Shown piece after piece: positions 16,351 through 25,068 of a DNA stretch of 64,000 bases (position 1 is its first letter; every line of letters begins with the position of its first letter). The position numbers were made by a program, and so were the translations under genes. Origin of the DNA: Gemmatimonadota bacterium (GTDB lineage Bacteria > Gemmatimonadota > Gemmatimonadetes > Longimicrobiales > Gaopeijiaceae); NCBI GenBank assembly GCA_022823365.1, contig JAJDXG010000029.1, forward strand, positions 1-64,000, read 5' to 3'. The notes beneath the pieces were generated by a model. It was given only the letters and a program-made list of their open reading frames with translations. It was not told the DNA's origin and did not search any database.

Positions 16351-19027
16351 CGTCCTCGTCCCTGTCGTTTTCTCCAAAGTGTTCTTCGAACCACGTTTTG
16401 TTCACAATGTATTCGACCCGCCTTTCTGGCCGATCCGTCTTCGGAAGACTCATGCTCCAAGCCGTCACTGGTGTTTCACTACTCAGGTCCTCGCCCTCAA
16501 AACCGATCGCGAGCAGGTGAATGATCAAGAGTGGTTTCGTTCGCTCCGCACGATAGATACGGTCAGGATAATTTTTCGCGTCTGGCCTTGCTTGTCGAAA
16601 CTCATTCTCCGCTCGCTCGATTTCCCTTTGTGTCAGCCCAACCTTCTCGACTCCGCGGCTCGCGACCCGTTGCTTGTTGGTCACCATTAGCACTGAATCG
16701 TCACTTGCCATACCTGGCGCACGTCTCTGACAGACGAGCGAAAACCCGAGCTCATCATACGCAAGCGACCCAGAAGGTCTTCGCTTTACCCCTGCAAACA
16801 ACACGTCCCACAGACGTAGCTCGTCATTACGCCCCGCGATGTATCTCCGTACCGGCTGACTCGCGGTAGCTGCCGAGCCCGGGTGATTCTTGAATGCCGC
16901 AAGGAACGCGTCCACTAGCGCGAGCGGAACATCGCGGACCAACCAACTCCCGGTTCCCTTCAAGTGTTCTCCTTCCTCCGGCCCCAAGCCTTCCTGCCGC
17001 ATGTACTTCACCAAACGCTCTACGGTCGCCAGGTTAGCGGTAATCGTCTGATGATCACGATGTAGGATGGTCGTCTCCACAAACCGATTCGCCAGCCCAA
17101 TCATCATCCTATGCGTCGCGCCCGAACCCATCTTGTTCCTCGCCGTCACCATCAACGCGTCTGGATGTGCACGAACCTTCAGTCCAAATTCCCGCGGCGT
17201 GGCGTTCACGCTTTCCATTCGCACCAGTTCATCTCGCAGTTCATCTACTGCCTCTGCGATGTGCTCGTACCAACCCTGGGCTACCTCCGGCATCCATACC
17301 CGGCACAAGTCCCGATACCCCGCGCGATAGCCGAACCATCTCGCCATCTGAAACAAAGTATCGTACATCAAGGATCGACGCAGTATGTAGCTCACACTCA
17401 GTCCTTCGAGCGTAAGTCCTCTGGACAACGACATGCCCCCCACTGCAATTACGTTCAGGCCTGTCTCAGCGTAGTCTGCGTAGTTCAGGGAGTCGGGCGA
17501 TCTGCTGTTGATTTCGAAGACATTGACTGCACTAACGCTCTTGTGAAGAAGATCTTGAATCTTCGTCCAATCAAAATCGCACGTCTCCTCGTAGTGGTCC
17601 TGGAACACTTGATACAGCGCTGCGATGTGCGGATCACGCACCGCCTCCTCAAACGGCTTTGCGCCATTGATCCGAGCGCTCCATGAAATGTTGTCGACAA
17701 TGTTGTGTATTTCGTTGCGGACCTGCCTCTGGACCGCCACGAAACGTGACACGTTAACAAGCATGGAATTGTCAGCATGGATTTCTCCTTGTGCCAGCCT
17801 GATCGTCCGCGCCAAGAGGAACACCCGGACCGCTTCCAAGAGACTAGGCGGAAGCTCCGAAATACGATGATCCTTGCCGTGAGACATCGGCAACAGCTGT
17901 CGGTGATCGTCGATATCGCGTAGAACAGTTTCCGCTTCGTCTCTGAATACTTGATCCGCGCCGAAGTAGTTGGAGGGGGAGTTCAGACTCACAATGAAAT
18001 CACGCGGAAACAGGTCACTCCCAACCATCTCATCTTCATCGTCGGGGTCGATGAAGATGTTCGCAAACGGTGTAGCGGTGTATCCAACGTAACAGCTTCG
18101 GTCGAACAAGGTCAGGAGCCTGCGAACCAGTCCATTGATTGTGGATATCTCGTCCGAGCGATGATGGATGTTGATCGAAGCGTTATCTGCTTCGTCATCC
18201 ACCAACAGCATGGGTTCATCAATAGTGGCAGTGCCAAGTCGCGCATTATGCGCTTTGAGCCAATCGATTAAATTCCGCAGCGTGTATGGGTTCTTCTTGA
18301 TCACGAAAACAACCGGCTCTACAAGGTCGCGCAGCCCGATGCCGAGGTGCTCCGCTACATCTTTGCTGAAATCCTTTCTTGCGGTTGTAAATGTCGCCGG
18401 TTTTCGCGTGAGGCCATAGCGGCCGACGCCCACCGGCTGGAGTCCGGGACCCTGGACTCCGGCAGCTGTGTCGAAGCCAATGAATCATTCGTCGACCCGC
18501 CGTTGGGTCTGGTCACGCAACTTGTTCTGTACACCCGCGATTATGACGATGACACGGTAGCCTGCATCAGCAGCCTTGGTTGCAACACCGATATAGTTAG
18601 CGGTTTTGCCAGACTGGACATGGCCCATGACCATGCCTCTTCGGTCCCACGTACCGACTTTCCGAGGGTTCTCAAGGTATCCCACTATTCGGTCTGTGTC
18701 TTTGTTGATCTCGGCAAGTACCTGAGGTGGAAACCCCTTGCTGCCGAGGAATCGGCGATATCGATCCCAGTAGTAGGGATCAATTTCCGACCGATGGGCA
18801 TCCAGCCAGGGCGCGAAGGGAACGTGCAGAGCCGCAGCAGGTCGGATTACGATTCCATAGCTTTCCTCGAAGTGTAGTGCGACCTGCTCTGCTTGGTCGT
18901 CCGTCACTGCCGGACAAGAAAGCCTGACCTCGGCGATTACTTGGCGAATTTGGCTTGGCGTTGGTAGTCCGATCTCCGCCATCAGAAGTGCTTGAGCCAT
19001 AATCTCCAAGCGCTGTAAATCGTTCAT
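16340..19027 (-). pseudogene. Z1-domain helicase interrupted by in-frame TGA
   Basis: A single 895-codon frame encodes a superfamily II-type ATPase with a Z1 domain. Walker A GHVQSGKT is at residues 135-142 and the Walker B-like LLVDDEAD near 275-282. Later motifs include YVGYTATPFAN and GGMSLSRGLTLEGL. Codon 181 (18485-18487) is TGA, giving RRVDE-stop-FIGFD. The frame is the same on both sides and otherwise open, so a GGA glycine to TGA change is the simplest reading. As sequenced, the product stops after the Walker A region, and only an internal GTG at 18433 could restart. The start ATG 19027 overlaps the GHKL stop (ATGA). Confidence 0.85.
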
Positions 19028-20508
19028 TGTTGTTCCTGTTCCAAGTGATCGATGATGCTGGCCGTCTCCTTCCAATTGTTTCGGAAGGGTTCTGCCGACC
19101 GCATCCACTCCCGAGTCTCCCGGGAAGATAGCCCTCGTGCTCGCAAGACCTCCCGCATGGCTACAATCAAGGCCCGGATCTCGGCTTTGGCGAGTGCTGG
19201 TGGGCCGACCGCCTCAGGATTGGTGCTTACATCATGGTAGAGCGAGTGGATGGGAAGCGCCGAGGCCACAAGGCGCAGGAGTCGCTCGAAATCGCGGATG
19301 CGATCAGGCGGGAGCTGAGTCCGAAACATCTGAAGCATCGGATGGTCGTGGCAGATCTCGTAGGAAATGCGGTTCTTGTTCTGAGTCCTCATCCAGACGG
19401 GCAGGCGGTTGTCCGTTGCCTGCCGGGCGCCACGCTTCACATATGTCCGCCGAGATGCGTCGACGAGGCGGTCCACGATCTTCGCCAGTCGCCTACGCAC
19501 CGAGGCCGGTGGCTGTGCGGACGCCTTCTTGACATCTATCTTCCACTCGGCGTCCATGGTGTTCGGGATGTCAATGCCGACCCGTGCCAGTTTCGTCGCT
19601 TCCAGTTTCCGAGCAAGGCGAAACCAGGTACCGTGTACAATTAGTCGACGGTTCCGGTACAAGTAAAAGCCTTGGTTGCTCACGTAGCCTTCAGGTCCTG
19701 CATACTTCTTCCACTCGGCTGGCTTCACCTTGTCGTGGTGAGGCAACGTCACTGGCCAGATCCGAATGCGTCGGTCGCCGAGACCCATGACGTCCTCTTG
19801 GTGATGCTGAGTCGCCGGATGCTTCTGATGAAACGGGTCGAAGGGCTCCAGTGGCCGGTTGTTGAGCGAAATCTCCACCCGTTTGCCTTCGCGGCCGGAC
19901 AAAAAGCGGTGGAACACGAACTCCAAGTGGGCCGCGGCGTCGGCCAGTTGGCGCACCAGATCCCGGCGACCTCCACGCCTGTCGGCTCCGACCAAGCGGT
20001 CGAGTTTCTCCCAGACGACTAGCGTCCCGCTTCCTTTGAGGCTATCCGACCAACGGACCTCCAGTGGATCGTTCCGCACCTCCACCACCCACCGGTCGCG
20101 CGCGGCAACCGTGTCCAAGTCCCAAATGGCGCAAGAGGTCCCTTGGGCCTTTCGCGTCACTACTGTGAGTCTGCGGCACTGCGAGAACGACGCCGTCTTT
20201 AGGCCAAGCCCGAAACGTCCTAGATCGGTCTCTGATCGTGTTTCGAGCGGGCTCTTCGTTCCGGGGCGCATTGCCTCAAGCAACTCTTCCTCGCTCATTC
20301 CCGCTCCGTCGTCCACGACCCCGATCGCAGGGTAATCTTCATGGGTTGCTGCCATGATCCGGATTGTTTGGGCATTAGCGGCGATCGAATTGTCGACAAC
20401 ATCGGCGAGGGCCGTCGGGAGGGAGTAACCGATGTCGCGCAGACTCTCCACCAGTGCTGAGGCACGCGGCGGGAGCTCAAGCTCGTACTGCCTCGCGCCG
20501 CCCGTCAT
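19024..20508 (-). CDS. MORC-like GHKL ATPase
   Basis: A 494-residue protein with a GHKL ATP-binding module: N-box ADVVDNSIAANA with Asn40, G1 box DDGAGM at 66-71, and G2 box GRFGLGLKTASFSQ from residue 97. A transducer-like S5 region follows. This is the layout of the prokaryotic MORC/paraMORC families, which are found in restriction-modification loci with SF2 helicases and nucleases. ATP-driven dimer closure on DNA is the family model; here it is inferred. The start overlaps the methyltransferase 3' end by 4 nt and its end overlaps the Z1 ATG. Confidence 0.88.
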   Translation of the reverse strand: MTGGARQYELELPPRASALVESLRDIGYSLPTALADVVDNSIAANAQTIRIMAATHEDYPAIGVVDDGAGMSEEELLEAMRPGTKSPLETRSETDLGRFGLGLKTASFSQCRRLTVVTRKAQGTSCAIWDLDTVAARDRWVVEVRNDPLEVRWSDSLKGSGTLVVWEKLDRLVGADRRGGRRDLVRQLADAAAHLEFVFHRFLSGREGKRVEISLNNRPLEPFDPFHQKHPATQHHQEDVMGLGDRRIRIWPVTLPHHDKVKPAEWKKYAGPEGYVSNQGFYLYRNRRLIVHGTWFRLARKLEATKLARVGIDIPNTMDAEWKIDVKKASAQPPASVRRRLAKIVDRLVDASRRTYVKRGARQATDNRLPVWMRTQNKNRISYEICHDHPMLQMFRTQLPPDRIRDFERLLRLVASALPIHSLYHDVSTNPEAVGPPALAKAEIRALIVAMREVLRARGLSSRETREWMRSAEPFRNNWKETASIIDHLEQEQQ

Positions 20509-22154
20509 GAAGCGCCTACCGTGGTCTCCCGGGAGATAGCGGACGTCGTTTGCCTAGAGGCCAAGCGGCTGCGTCTTCTCCCCTTCGTCACACGTCCACC
20601 TAACCAAGCCCACCGATCGAAGACATCCCATACCCGTTCCGCGATCTGCCGCGCCAGATAGGGCGGTACGGCATTCCCCACTTGGACGTATTGCTGCGTT
20701 CTTCCCCCACAGAAGAAGTAGTTGTCAGGGAAGGTTTGAAGCCGTGCGGCCTCTCGTACCGTGAGGCTGCGGCACTGGCTAGGATCGGGGTGAATAAAAT
20801 AGTGACCGTCCTTCGAAATATGGCTTGTGACGGTCTTAGAAGGGTGGTCACTGAGCTGTACCCGAAACCTATCTCCGAATTTACCAGTCTTCCAGTTGGC
20901 ATGCTTGGGCGCAAGTTCCTTCGGGAAGTCGCGAGCTTTCGGCGACCTTCCCGTAGCGCGCGCAAAGGCCGCCGCGAAAAGATAACGCGCGAGGTCTTCG
21001 GGCATATGTCCTCTCGTCTCGTTGTTGGGTAGTCGGCTTAGCTTCTCGTCGAAGATCCAGTCGCGCAAGCCGATGGGACAGACCAGGGCGGTCCCTCCAG
21101 CTACGCCACGATACGGCGGCGGCGGTCTTCGCGTCATCTCTCGTGCTCTGGCAAGGGCCTCGTCAAAGAACGAGACCTGCTCCGCGCTCATCTTGGGTCG
21201 TGGAATACCCCGTATTAGCTCATACGCCGAGGCCACGGCGGTCTGCCAAGCTGTGCCGCTGTCGCCACGGCTGAGGCGACTCCGGAGCATCGGCATGCCT
21301 CCGATGACATCGTCCACCGCCACGATCACATCGTTTCTCTCAAGCGTTAGCAGGGCATCAATCGGCAGGAGATCGGCAATACTGCTGCGCACGCATGCCA
21401 CGATCACCCTGTGCCGAGCCTGTGGGACGCCAAATTCTTCCGCGCGAACGAGGAACTCTCTGGGATCTTGATCTTGTTCCCAAAAAGCGCCCCCATGCCT
21501 AGAGGCCATCGCATACAGCCGGTACTGATCCCTTCCGCCCGCGTTCCGAAGGTCCGCCATGACTTGATGAAATATCGGTGCACCGCAGTGCCGCGCTGAG
21601 AGCATTCCCTTAACGTTTTCGAGAATGGCCACCGCAGGCTGGAGTTCTCGGAGAACACGCACGTAGTCGCGGTAAAGCGACTGGCGCTCGTCCTTGTTGG
21701 GATCGTACGCCGCGTTTCCTGCATTGCGGGCTCTTCCGACCAACGAGTACGACTGACAGGGTGGCCCTCCCAAGAGAATCGTGCGGTGCCCGTACTTCCG
21801 ACGAATGCGCTTAACCCGCTGGCTAACGAAAGCCGTGGCTTCGGGCGTTCCTAGCTTCAGGCACTGGGTCTCTCCATCCGCCTCGAGCCACTCCTTCGGA
21901 TAGAGCTTCCGCCAATCTGGTTCGTCTGTCGCTCCGCAGTTCAGGAAGTCATGGTATTCGCGGGGCAGTTCCGACGGGCTGAATTTTCTCAGAAATGCAC
22001 GCAAACGGAGTGTTCGGTGTGCCGAACGCTCCATTTCTATGGACAGCGCGATGCGGAAGCGGGGCCCTTCGCCGGAGTCGCCCAACCCAGTGAACCCTTC
22101 AGCGAGCCCTCCTGGGCCTGAGAAGAGGTCTACGACAGGAACTGGACCGTTCAC
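20505..22154 (-). CDS. DNA (cytosine-5) methyltransferase
   Basis: A 549-residue C5 methyltransferase. Motif I is DLFSGPGGLAEGF (9-21), motif IV GGPPCQS with catalytic Cys133, motif VI ENVKG at about 179-183, motif VIII near QARHRVIVA, and motif X VGNAVPPYLARQIAERV close to the C-terminus. The variable target-recognition region lies between motifs VIII and IX; the target cannot be read from sequence. The start is a GTG at 22154. It marks self DNA for the island and explains the presence of Vsr nearby. Confidence 0.95.
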   Translation of the reverse strand: MNGPVPVVDLFSGPGGLAEGFTGLGDSGEGPRFRIALSIEMERSAHRTLRLRAFLRKFSPSELPREYHDFLNCGATDEPDWRKLYPKEWLEADGETQCLKLGTPEATAFVSQRVKRIRRKYGHRTILLGGPPCQSYSLVGRARNAGNAAYDPNKDERQSLYRDYVRVLRELQPAVAILENVKGMLSARHCGAPIFHQVMADLRNAGGRDQYRLYAMASRHGGAFWEQDQDPREFLVRAEEFGVPQARHRVIVACVRSSIADLLPIDALLTLERNDVIVAVDDVIGGMPMLRSRLSRGDSGTAWQTAVASAYELIRGIPRPKMSAEQVSFFDEALARAREMTRRPPPPYRGVAGGTALVCPIGLRDWIFDEKLSRLPNNETRGHMPEDLARYLFAAAFARATGRSPKARDFPKELAPKHANWKTGKFGDRFRVQLSDHPSKTVTSHISKDGHYFIHPDPSQCRSLTVREAARLQTFPDNYFFCGGRTQQYVQVGNAVPPYLARQIAERVWDVFDRWAWLGGRVTKGRRRSRLASRQTTSAISRETTVGAS

Positions 22155-22190
22155 GCCTCACCTACGCTGATCGCGGCATGCCGCGCCGGA

Positions 22191-22448
22191 CTACCGTGCT
22201 CGAGCACTCCAGCGCTTCGTCTTTGGATCTTGTACGACGGAATCGTCCGATTCCAATCGCTCCAAGACGGTTCGTGAGATGCACCCGGCATGACCTCCGC
22301 GATATCCACCGTGAATCCGCAATCGTCGACTGATATCAGCGTTCCTAAGCCCGTTCTCGCGATCCGCGTCACGTAGGAGAGTCAGGATGGCCGCCTTGAG
22401 ATCCACAATCGCCCGTTGGGCCAAATAAGCCGCTTCGTCGTTGTCCAC
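22191..22448 (-). CDS. small winged-helix-like protein at head of the restriction operon
   Basis: 85 residues with a predicted helix-turn-helix or winged-helix layout (LKAAILTLLRDADRENG, then LRNADISRRLRIH, then CISRTVLERLESDDSVVQD). It lies 36 nt upstream of the methyltransferase and is the first gene of the operon. This position suits a control protein or a specificity accessory. An overlapping 73-residue frame at 22151-22372 looks less protein-like. Function is inferred from fold and place only. Confidence 0.6.
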   Translation of the reverse strand: MDNDEAAYLAQRAIVDLKAAILTLLRDADRENGLRNADISRRLRIHGGYRGGHAGCISRTVLERLESDDSVVQDPKTKRWSARAR

Positions 22449-22592
22449 GTCGTTCTCCCGTACTCAATCTCAGCGCCATGAAGCGGCTGAATGCTATTCC
22501 CTGCGCAGCTAAGATGCAACCCTCCTGATGGGCCTTCACACGACACGAATTGGGTGGCAACTTGGCGCTAGGAATACGCAGCCTCACCACCA

Positions 22593-22656
22593 CCTCCCCT
22601 CCCCTCCCCCACCCCAAACCCCTCCACCCCCCAATTTCCCTTCCTCCCCCAAACAA
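22593..22656. repeat. C-rich homopyrimidine tract (copy 1)
   Basis: About 60 nt almost free of G on the plus strand, encoding the glycine-rich tail of the oxidoreductase on the minus strand. A second copy sits at 23893-23949. Both lie at junctions of the duplicated segment. Confidence 0.7.
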
Positions 22657-22920
22657 AAGTCCGCCATGACCCGCCCGGTCACGCTGCAGAACCTGTAGCC
22701 GTGGCCGGAGAAGCCAGCGGCGATGAACGCGTCGTCCATCGCCGGGTGGCGGTCCAGGATAAAGTGCTCGTCGGGGCTGGTGGTGAACATGCACGCCACC
22801 ATGCGGCAGGTGGGGCCGTTCGCCTGCGGGAAGTAGGCCGCGATTCCCTCGCGCACGCCGGCTTCGTCCTCCGGTGAGCATTCCCGGTCCAGGCGATCCG
22901 GGTCGGGCACGGGCTGCACG
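22593..22920 (-). pseudogene. copy of the 3' end of the FAD oxidoreductase gene
   Basis: A diverged copy of 23894-24215 that encodes VQPVPDPDRLDREC through ACMFTTSPDEHF to GEGRWW and stop. It keeps the covalent-flavin CMFT motif but has no FAD-binding N-terminus. The full gene is 970 bp away on the same strand, with the toxin-antitoxin-like pair in between. The frame is intact, which suggests it was once the natural 3' end or arrived as part of an incoming segment. Confidence 0.88.
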
Positions 22921-22946
22921 CCGGCGTGAGCGATCTCCTTGCTTGT

Positions 22947-22964
22947 GTACTGCGAATGTAGTAC
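22947..22964. promoter_or_regulatory. inverted repeat upstream of toxin-like gene
   Basis: GTACT and AGTAC separated by 8 nt, ending 8 nt before the ATG at 22973. A compact perfect repeat in this position is a good candidate operator for autoregulation by the antitoxin-like product. No measured data; inferred from position. Confidence 0.45.
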
Positions 22965-22972
22965 CATCCCAC

Positions 22973-23293
22973 ATGGGATTCGCGGCGGCGAAGGCGGCGG
23001 TGGTGGCGGCTCTTCACGAAGGGAACTTCGAGCACGAGGCTCGCGAGGCCCGCGCGGAGAAGAATCTACTGGCGGTTGGCGATGTCGATGCGAGCGACGT
23101 TGCCGAGCTCGTGCTCAAGACTCGCTCTGACGACTACAGGGAGTCGCCCCACCACTGGGATCAATCCGTGGTGGTGCACACGTTTAGGCCAACGGTTCGA
23201 GAGGAACGGTGGTACATCAAGGTGTATTTCTTGGAGACCGACGGGGACGACCGGAAAGCAATGTTCATAAGCGTTCATCGAGCAGGGAACTGA
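22973..23293 (+). CDS. MqsR-like toxin candidate
   Basis: A 106-residue protein. Its C-terminal half has the pattern LKTRSDDYRESPHHWDQ, then VVVHTFRP, then WYIKVYF and FISVHRAG. This resembles MqsR/DUF4258-type toxins of the BECR (RelE-like) fold. These are ribonucleases in characterised members. Similarity was judged by eye and is moderate. ATG 22973 follows a short inverted repeat. The stop is 1 nt before the ATG of the next gene, the usual toxin-antitoxin spacing. Confidence 0.6.
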   Translation: MGFAAAKAAVVAALHEGNFEHEAREARAEKNLLAVGDVDASDVAELVLKTRSDDYRESPHHWDQSVVVHTFRPTVREERWYIKVYFLETDGDDRKAMFISVHRAGN

Positions 23294-23294
23294 G

Positions 23295-23891
23295 ATGAAG
23301 ATCTTGCGGGAAGGAGATCGCGGGTACGCTCTGGCGCCGGAACGCGGGCGGGTCGACATCGTTTACGAGTACAGAACGATCGAACTCGAGACGTCGAAGG
23401 CCACGGTCAGGAACGTCCTCTTCGGCGTCGATTCCAAAACCGGAGAAATTCTGACGGTGCCTGCCCAATCGACGCCGAAACTGAAAGCAGCAAGGGAAGC
23501 GAAGAAGGAGGAGGTGATGAGCGTCCGGATGCCACGGGAACTCGACGACGTGCTTCATCTCGTGGCGGACCGCTATCGCGTGGCGCCCAGGCAGTTCGCT
23601 CCCGCGGTAATTCGTTACTACCTGACGCTGGCTCGCGTGGATGCGGGCATGGCTCGCCGGCTGAACACGCTCTCCAGGAGCCGCTTGGCGACGGGGAGGT
23701 GTCGGAAGGACCTGCGCTTGAGGGTACCGCCGGAGCTGCTTGCGTGGTTACGCGACGTCGCGGTCACTACAGAAGGAGCCACCAGGAGTGCGATGGTTCG
23801 AGGCGCAATCGTGGCGGCGAAGGAAGACGTACTCGACGATCGCGCAAGAAAGCGGCAACGGCATCTGGAGGCGATTGCCCGGGCCGTTTAG
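23295..23891 (+). CDS. two-part antitoxin candidate
   Basis: 198 residues. The first ~55 residues form a small beta-rich domain (GRVDIVYEYRTIEL, VLFGVDSKTGEILTVP). The rest looks like two ribbon-helix-helix-type DNA-binding or helical segments (VMSVRMPRELDDVLHLVADR and DLRLRVPPELLAWLRDVA). A toxin-binding part joined to DNA-binding parts is usual for autoregulating antitoxins, and the gene directly follows the toxin-like gene. At 198 residues it is long for a simple antitoxin. The exact family is not recognised. Confidence 0.55.
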   Translation: MKILREGDRGYALAPERGRVDIVYEYRTIELETSKATVRNVLFGVDSKTGEILTVPAQSTPKLKAAREAKKEEVMSVRMPRELDDVLHLVADRYRVAPRQFAPAVIRYYLTLARVDAGMARRLNTLSRSRLATGRCRKDLRLRVPPELLAWLRDVAVTTEGATRSAMVRGAIVAAKEDVLDDRARKRQRHLEAIARAV

Positions 23892-25015
23892 AACCTCCCC
23901 TCCCCCACCCCAAACCCCTCCACCCCCCACTTCCCCTCATCCCCCAAACAGAAGTCCGCCATGACCCGCCCGATCACGCTGCAGAACTTGTAGCCGTGGC
24001 CGGAGAAGCCGGCGGCGATGAACGCGTCGTCCATGGCCGGGTGGCGGTCCAGGATGAAGTGCTCGTCGGGGCTGGTGGTAAACATGCACGCCACGATGCG
24101 GCGGGTGGGGCCGTTCGCCTGCGGGAAGTAGGCCGCGATTCCCTCGCGCACGCCGGCTTCGTCCTCCGGGGAGCATTCCCGGTCCAGGCGATCCGGGTCG
24201 GGCACGGGCTGCACGCGAAGATGATACTTGCCGATCTTGAACCCCTCGCCGCGGTCGCTGGGGAAGCCGTAGTAGCGCCCCAGCGGGGCCTGCAGCACGA
24301 AGATCGGGAACCGCTCCGGCTCGAACGGCGCCGCGTTCAGGGGCTCCGTCCAGAGCATCGTCTGGCGCTCGGGCTGGCACAGGGGCGCGAGCTCCGGCAC
24401 TAGCCGGCCCGCCCACGCACCGGCGGTGAACACCAGCTTCCCGGCTTCGTAGGTGCCGCTGGCGGTCACCACCCGGAAGCCGGACGCGCGCTTCTCCCAC
24501 CTGCGCACCGGGGACTCGGTCACGATCTCCGCGCCCAGCTCCCGCGCCGCGGCGGCATGCGCCCGGATCGCCACCTCCGAGCGCACGTAGCCGGAGTCCG
24601 CCTGGTAGATGGCCCGGAGCGATTCGGGGATCCGGTAGCCGGGGAAGCGCCGGTTGACCTCCGCGCCGTCGAGTTCCTCGAAGGGAATGCCGTGCTCGAG
24701 GCACGAACGCCGGGAGTTCTCGACCTTGGGGCTGTCGGGCGGCCCGATGTCGAGACCGCCGGTCACCACGAGGATCGACTCGCCCGAGACCTCCTCCAGC
24801 TCCCTCCAGTACCGATACGCGGCCCGGAGCAGCGGCACGTACTGGGGCCCCTCGGAGTACGCCAGGCGGATGATGCGCGTGGACCCGTGCGAGGAGCCGA
24901 ACGCGTGCGGGACGGTGAACTGCTCCAGGCCCAGCACCCTGCATCCGCTCCGCGCGAGCTGGTAGACCGTGGCGCTCCCCATCCCGCCCACGCCGATGAC
25001 GATGACGTCGTACAT
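23888..25015 (-). CDS. FAD-dependent oxidoreductase, sarcosine/N-methyltryptophan oxidase family
   Basis: 375 residues. The FAD-binding GxGxxG is at 8-13 (VIGVGGMGSA), followed by FGSSHGSTRIIRLAY. The CMFT motif matches the site where monomeric sarcosine oxidases bind flavin covalently. It would oxidise an N-methyl amino acid to the free amine, formaldehyde and H2O2; the substrate is not certain. ATG 25015 is preceded by GGAAAGGAA. The last codons (GVGEGRF) run into the cargo segment and overlap the antitoxin 3' end by 4 nt. The sister copy ends in GEGRWW, so the original terminus was probably replaced. Confidence 0.88.
   Translation of the reverse strand: MYDVIVIGVGGMGSATVYQLARSGCRVLGLEQFTVPHAFGSSHGSTRIIRLAYSEGPQYVPLLRAAYRYWRELEEVSGESILVVTGGLDIGPPDSPKVENSRRSCLEHGIPFEELDGAEVNRRFPGYRIPESLRAIYQADSGYVRSEVAIRAHAAAARELGAEIVTESPVRRWEKRASGFRVVTASGTYEAGKLVFTAGAWAGRLVPELAPLCQPERQTMLWTEPLNAAPFEPERFPIFVLQAPLGRYYGFPSDRGEGFKIGKYHLRVQPVPDPDRLDRECSPEDEAGVREGIAAYFPQANGPTRRIVACMFTTSPDEHFILDRHPAMDDAFIAAGFSGHGYKFCSVIGRVMADFCLGDEGKWGVEGFGVGEGRF
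23893..23949. repeat. C-rich homopyrimidine tract (copy 2)
   Basis: Second copy of the C-rich tract, starting two bases after the antitoxin stop. It encodes the glycine-rich C-terminus of the full oxidoreductase on the minus strand. Confidence 0.7.
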
Positions 25016-25068
25016 GCTGTTCCTTTCCCGTCGTCGGGGCTCCGAGACGCGCACGGCACGCGAAACTG

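Noticed and set aside
18485-18487. TGA as selenocysteine or as a recoded glycine codon
   Set aside because: Many genes here use TGA as a normal stop (ATGA overlaps), and no SECIS-like structure or selenoenzyme context is visible.
22151-22372. 73-residue frame overlapping the small winged-helix gene
   Set aside because: The other frame (22191-22448) has a convincing helix-turn-helix-like layout; this one has none.
12800-22448. BREX or DISARM system
   Set aside because: No PglX, PglZ, BrxC or DrmA/B-like genes are seen; the gene set matches GHKL/Z1 restriction loci.
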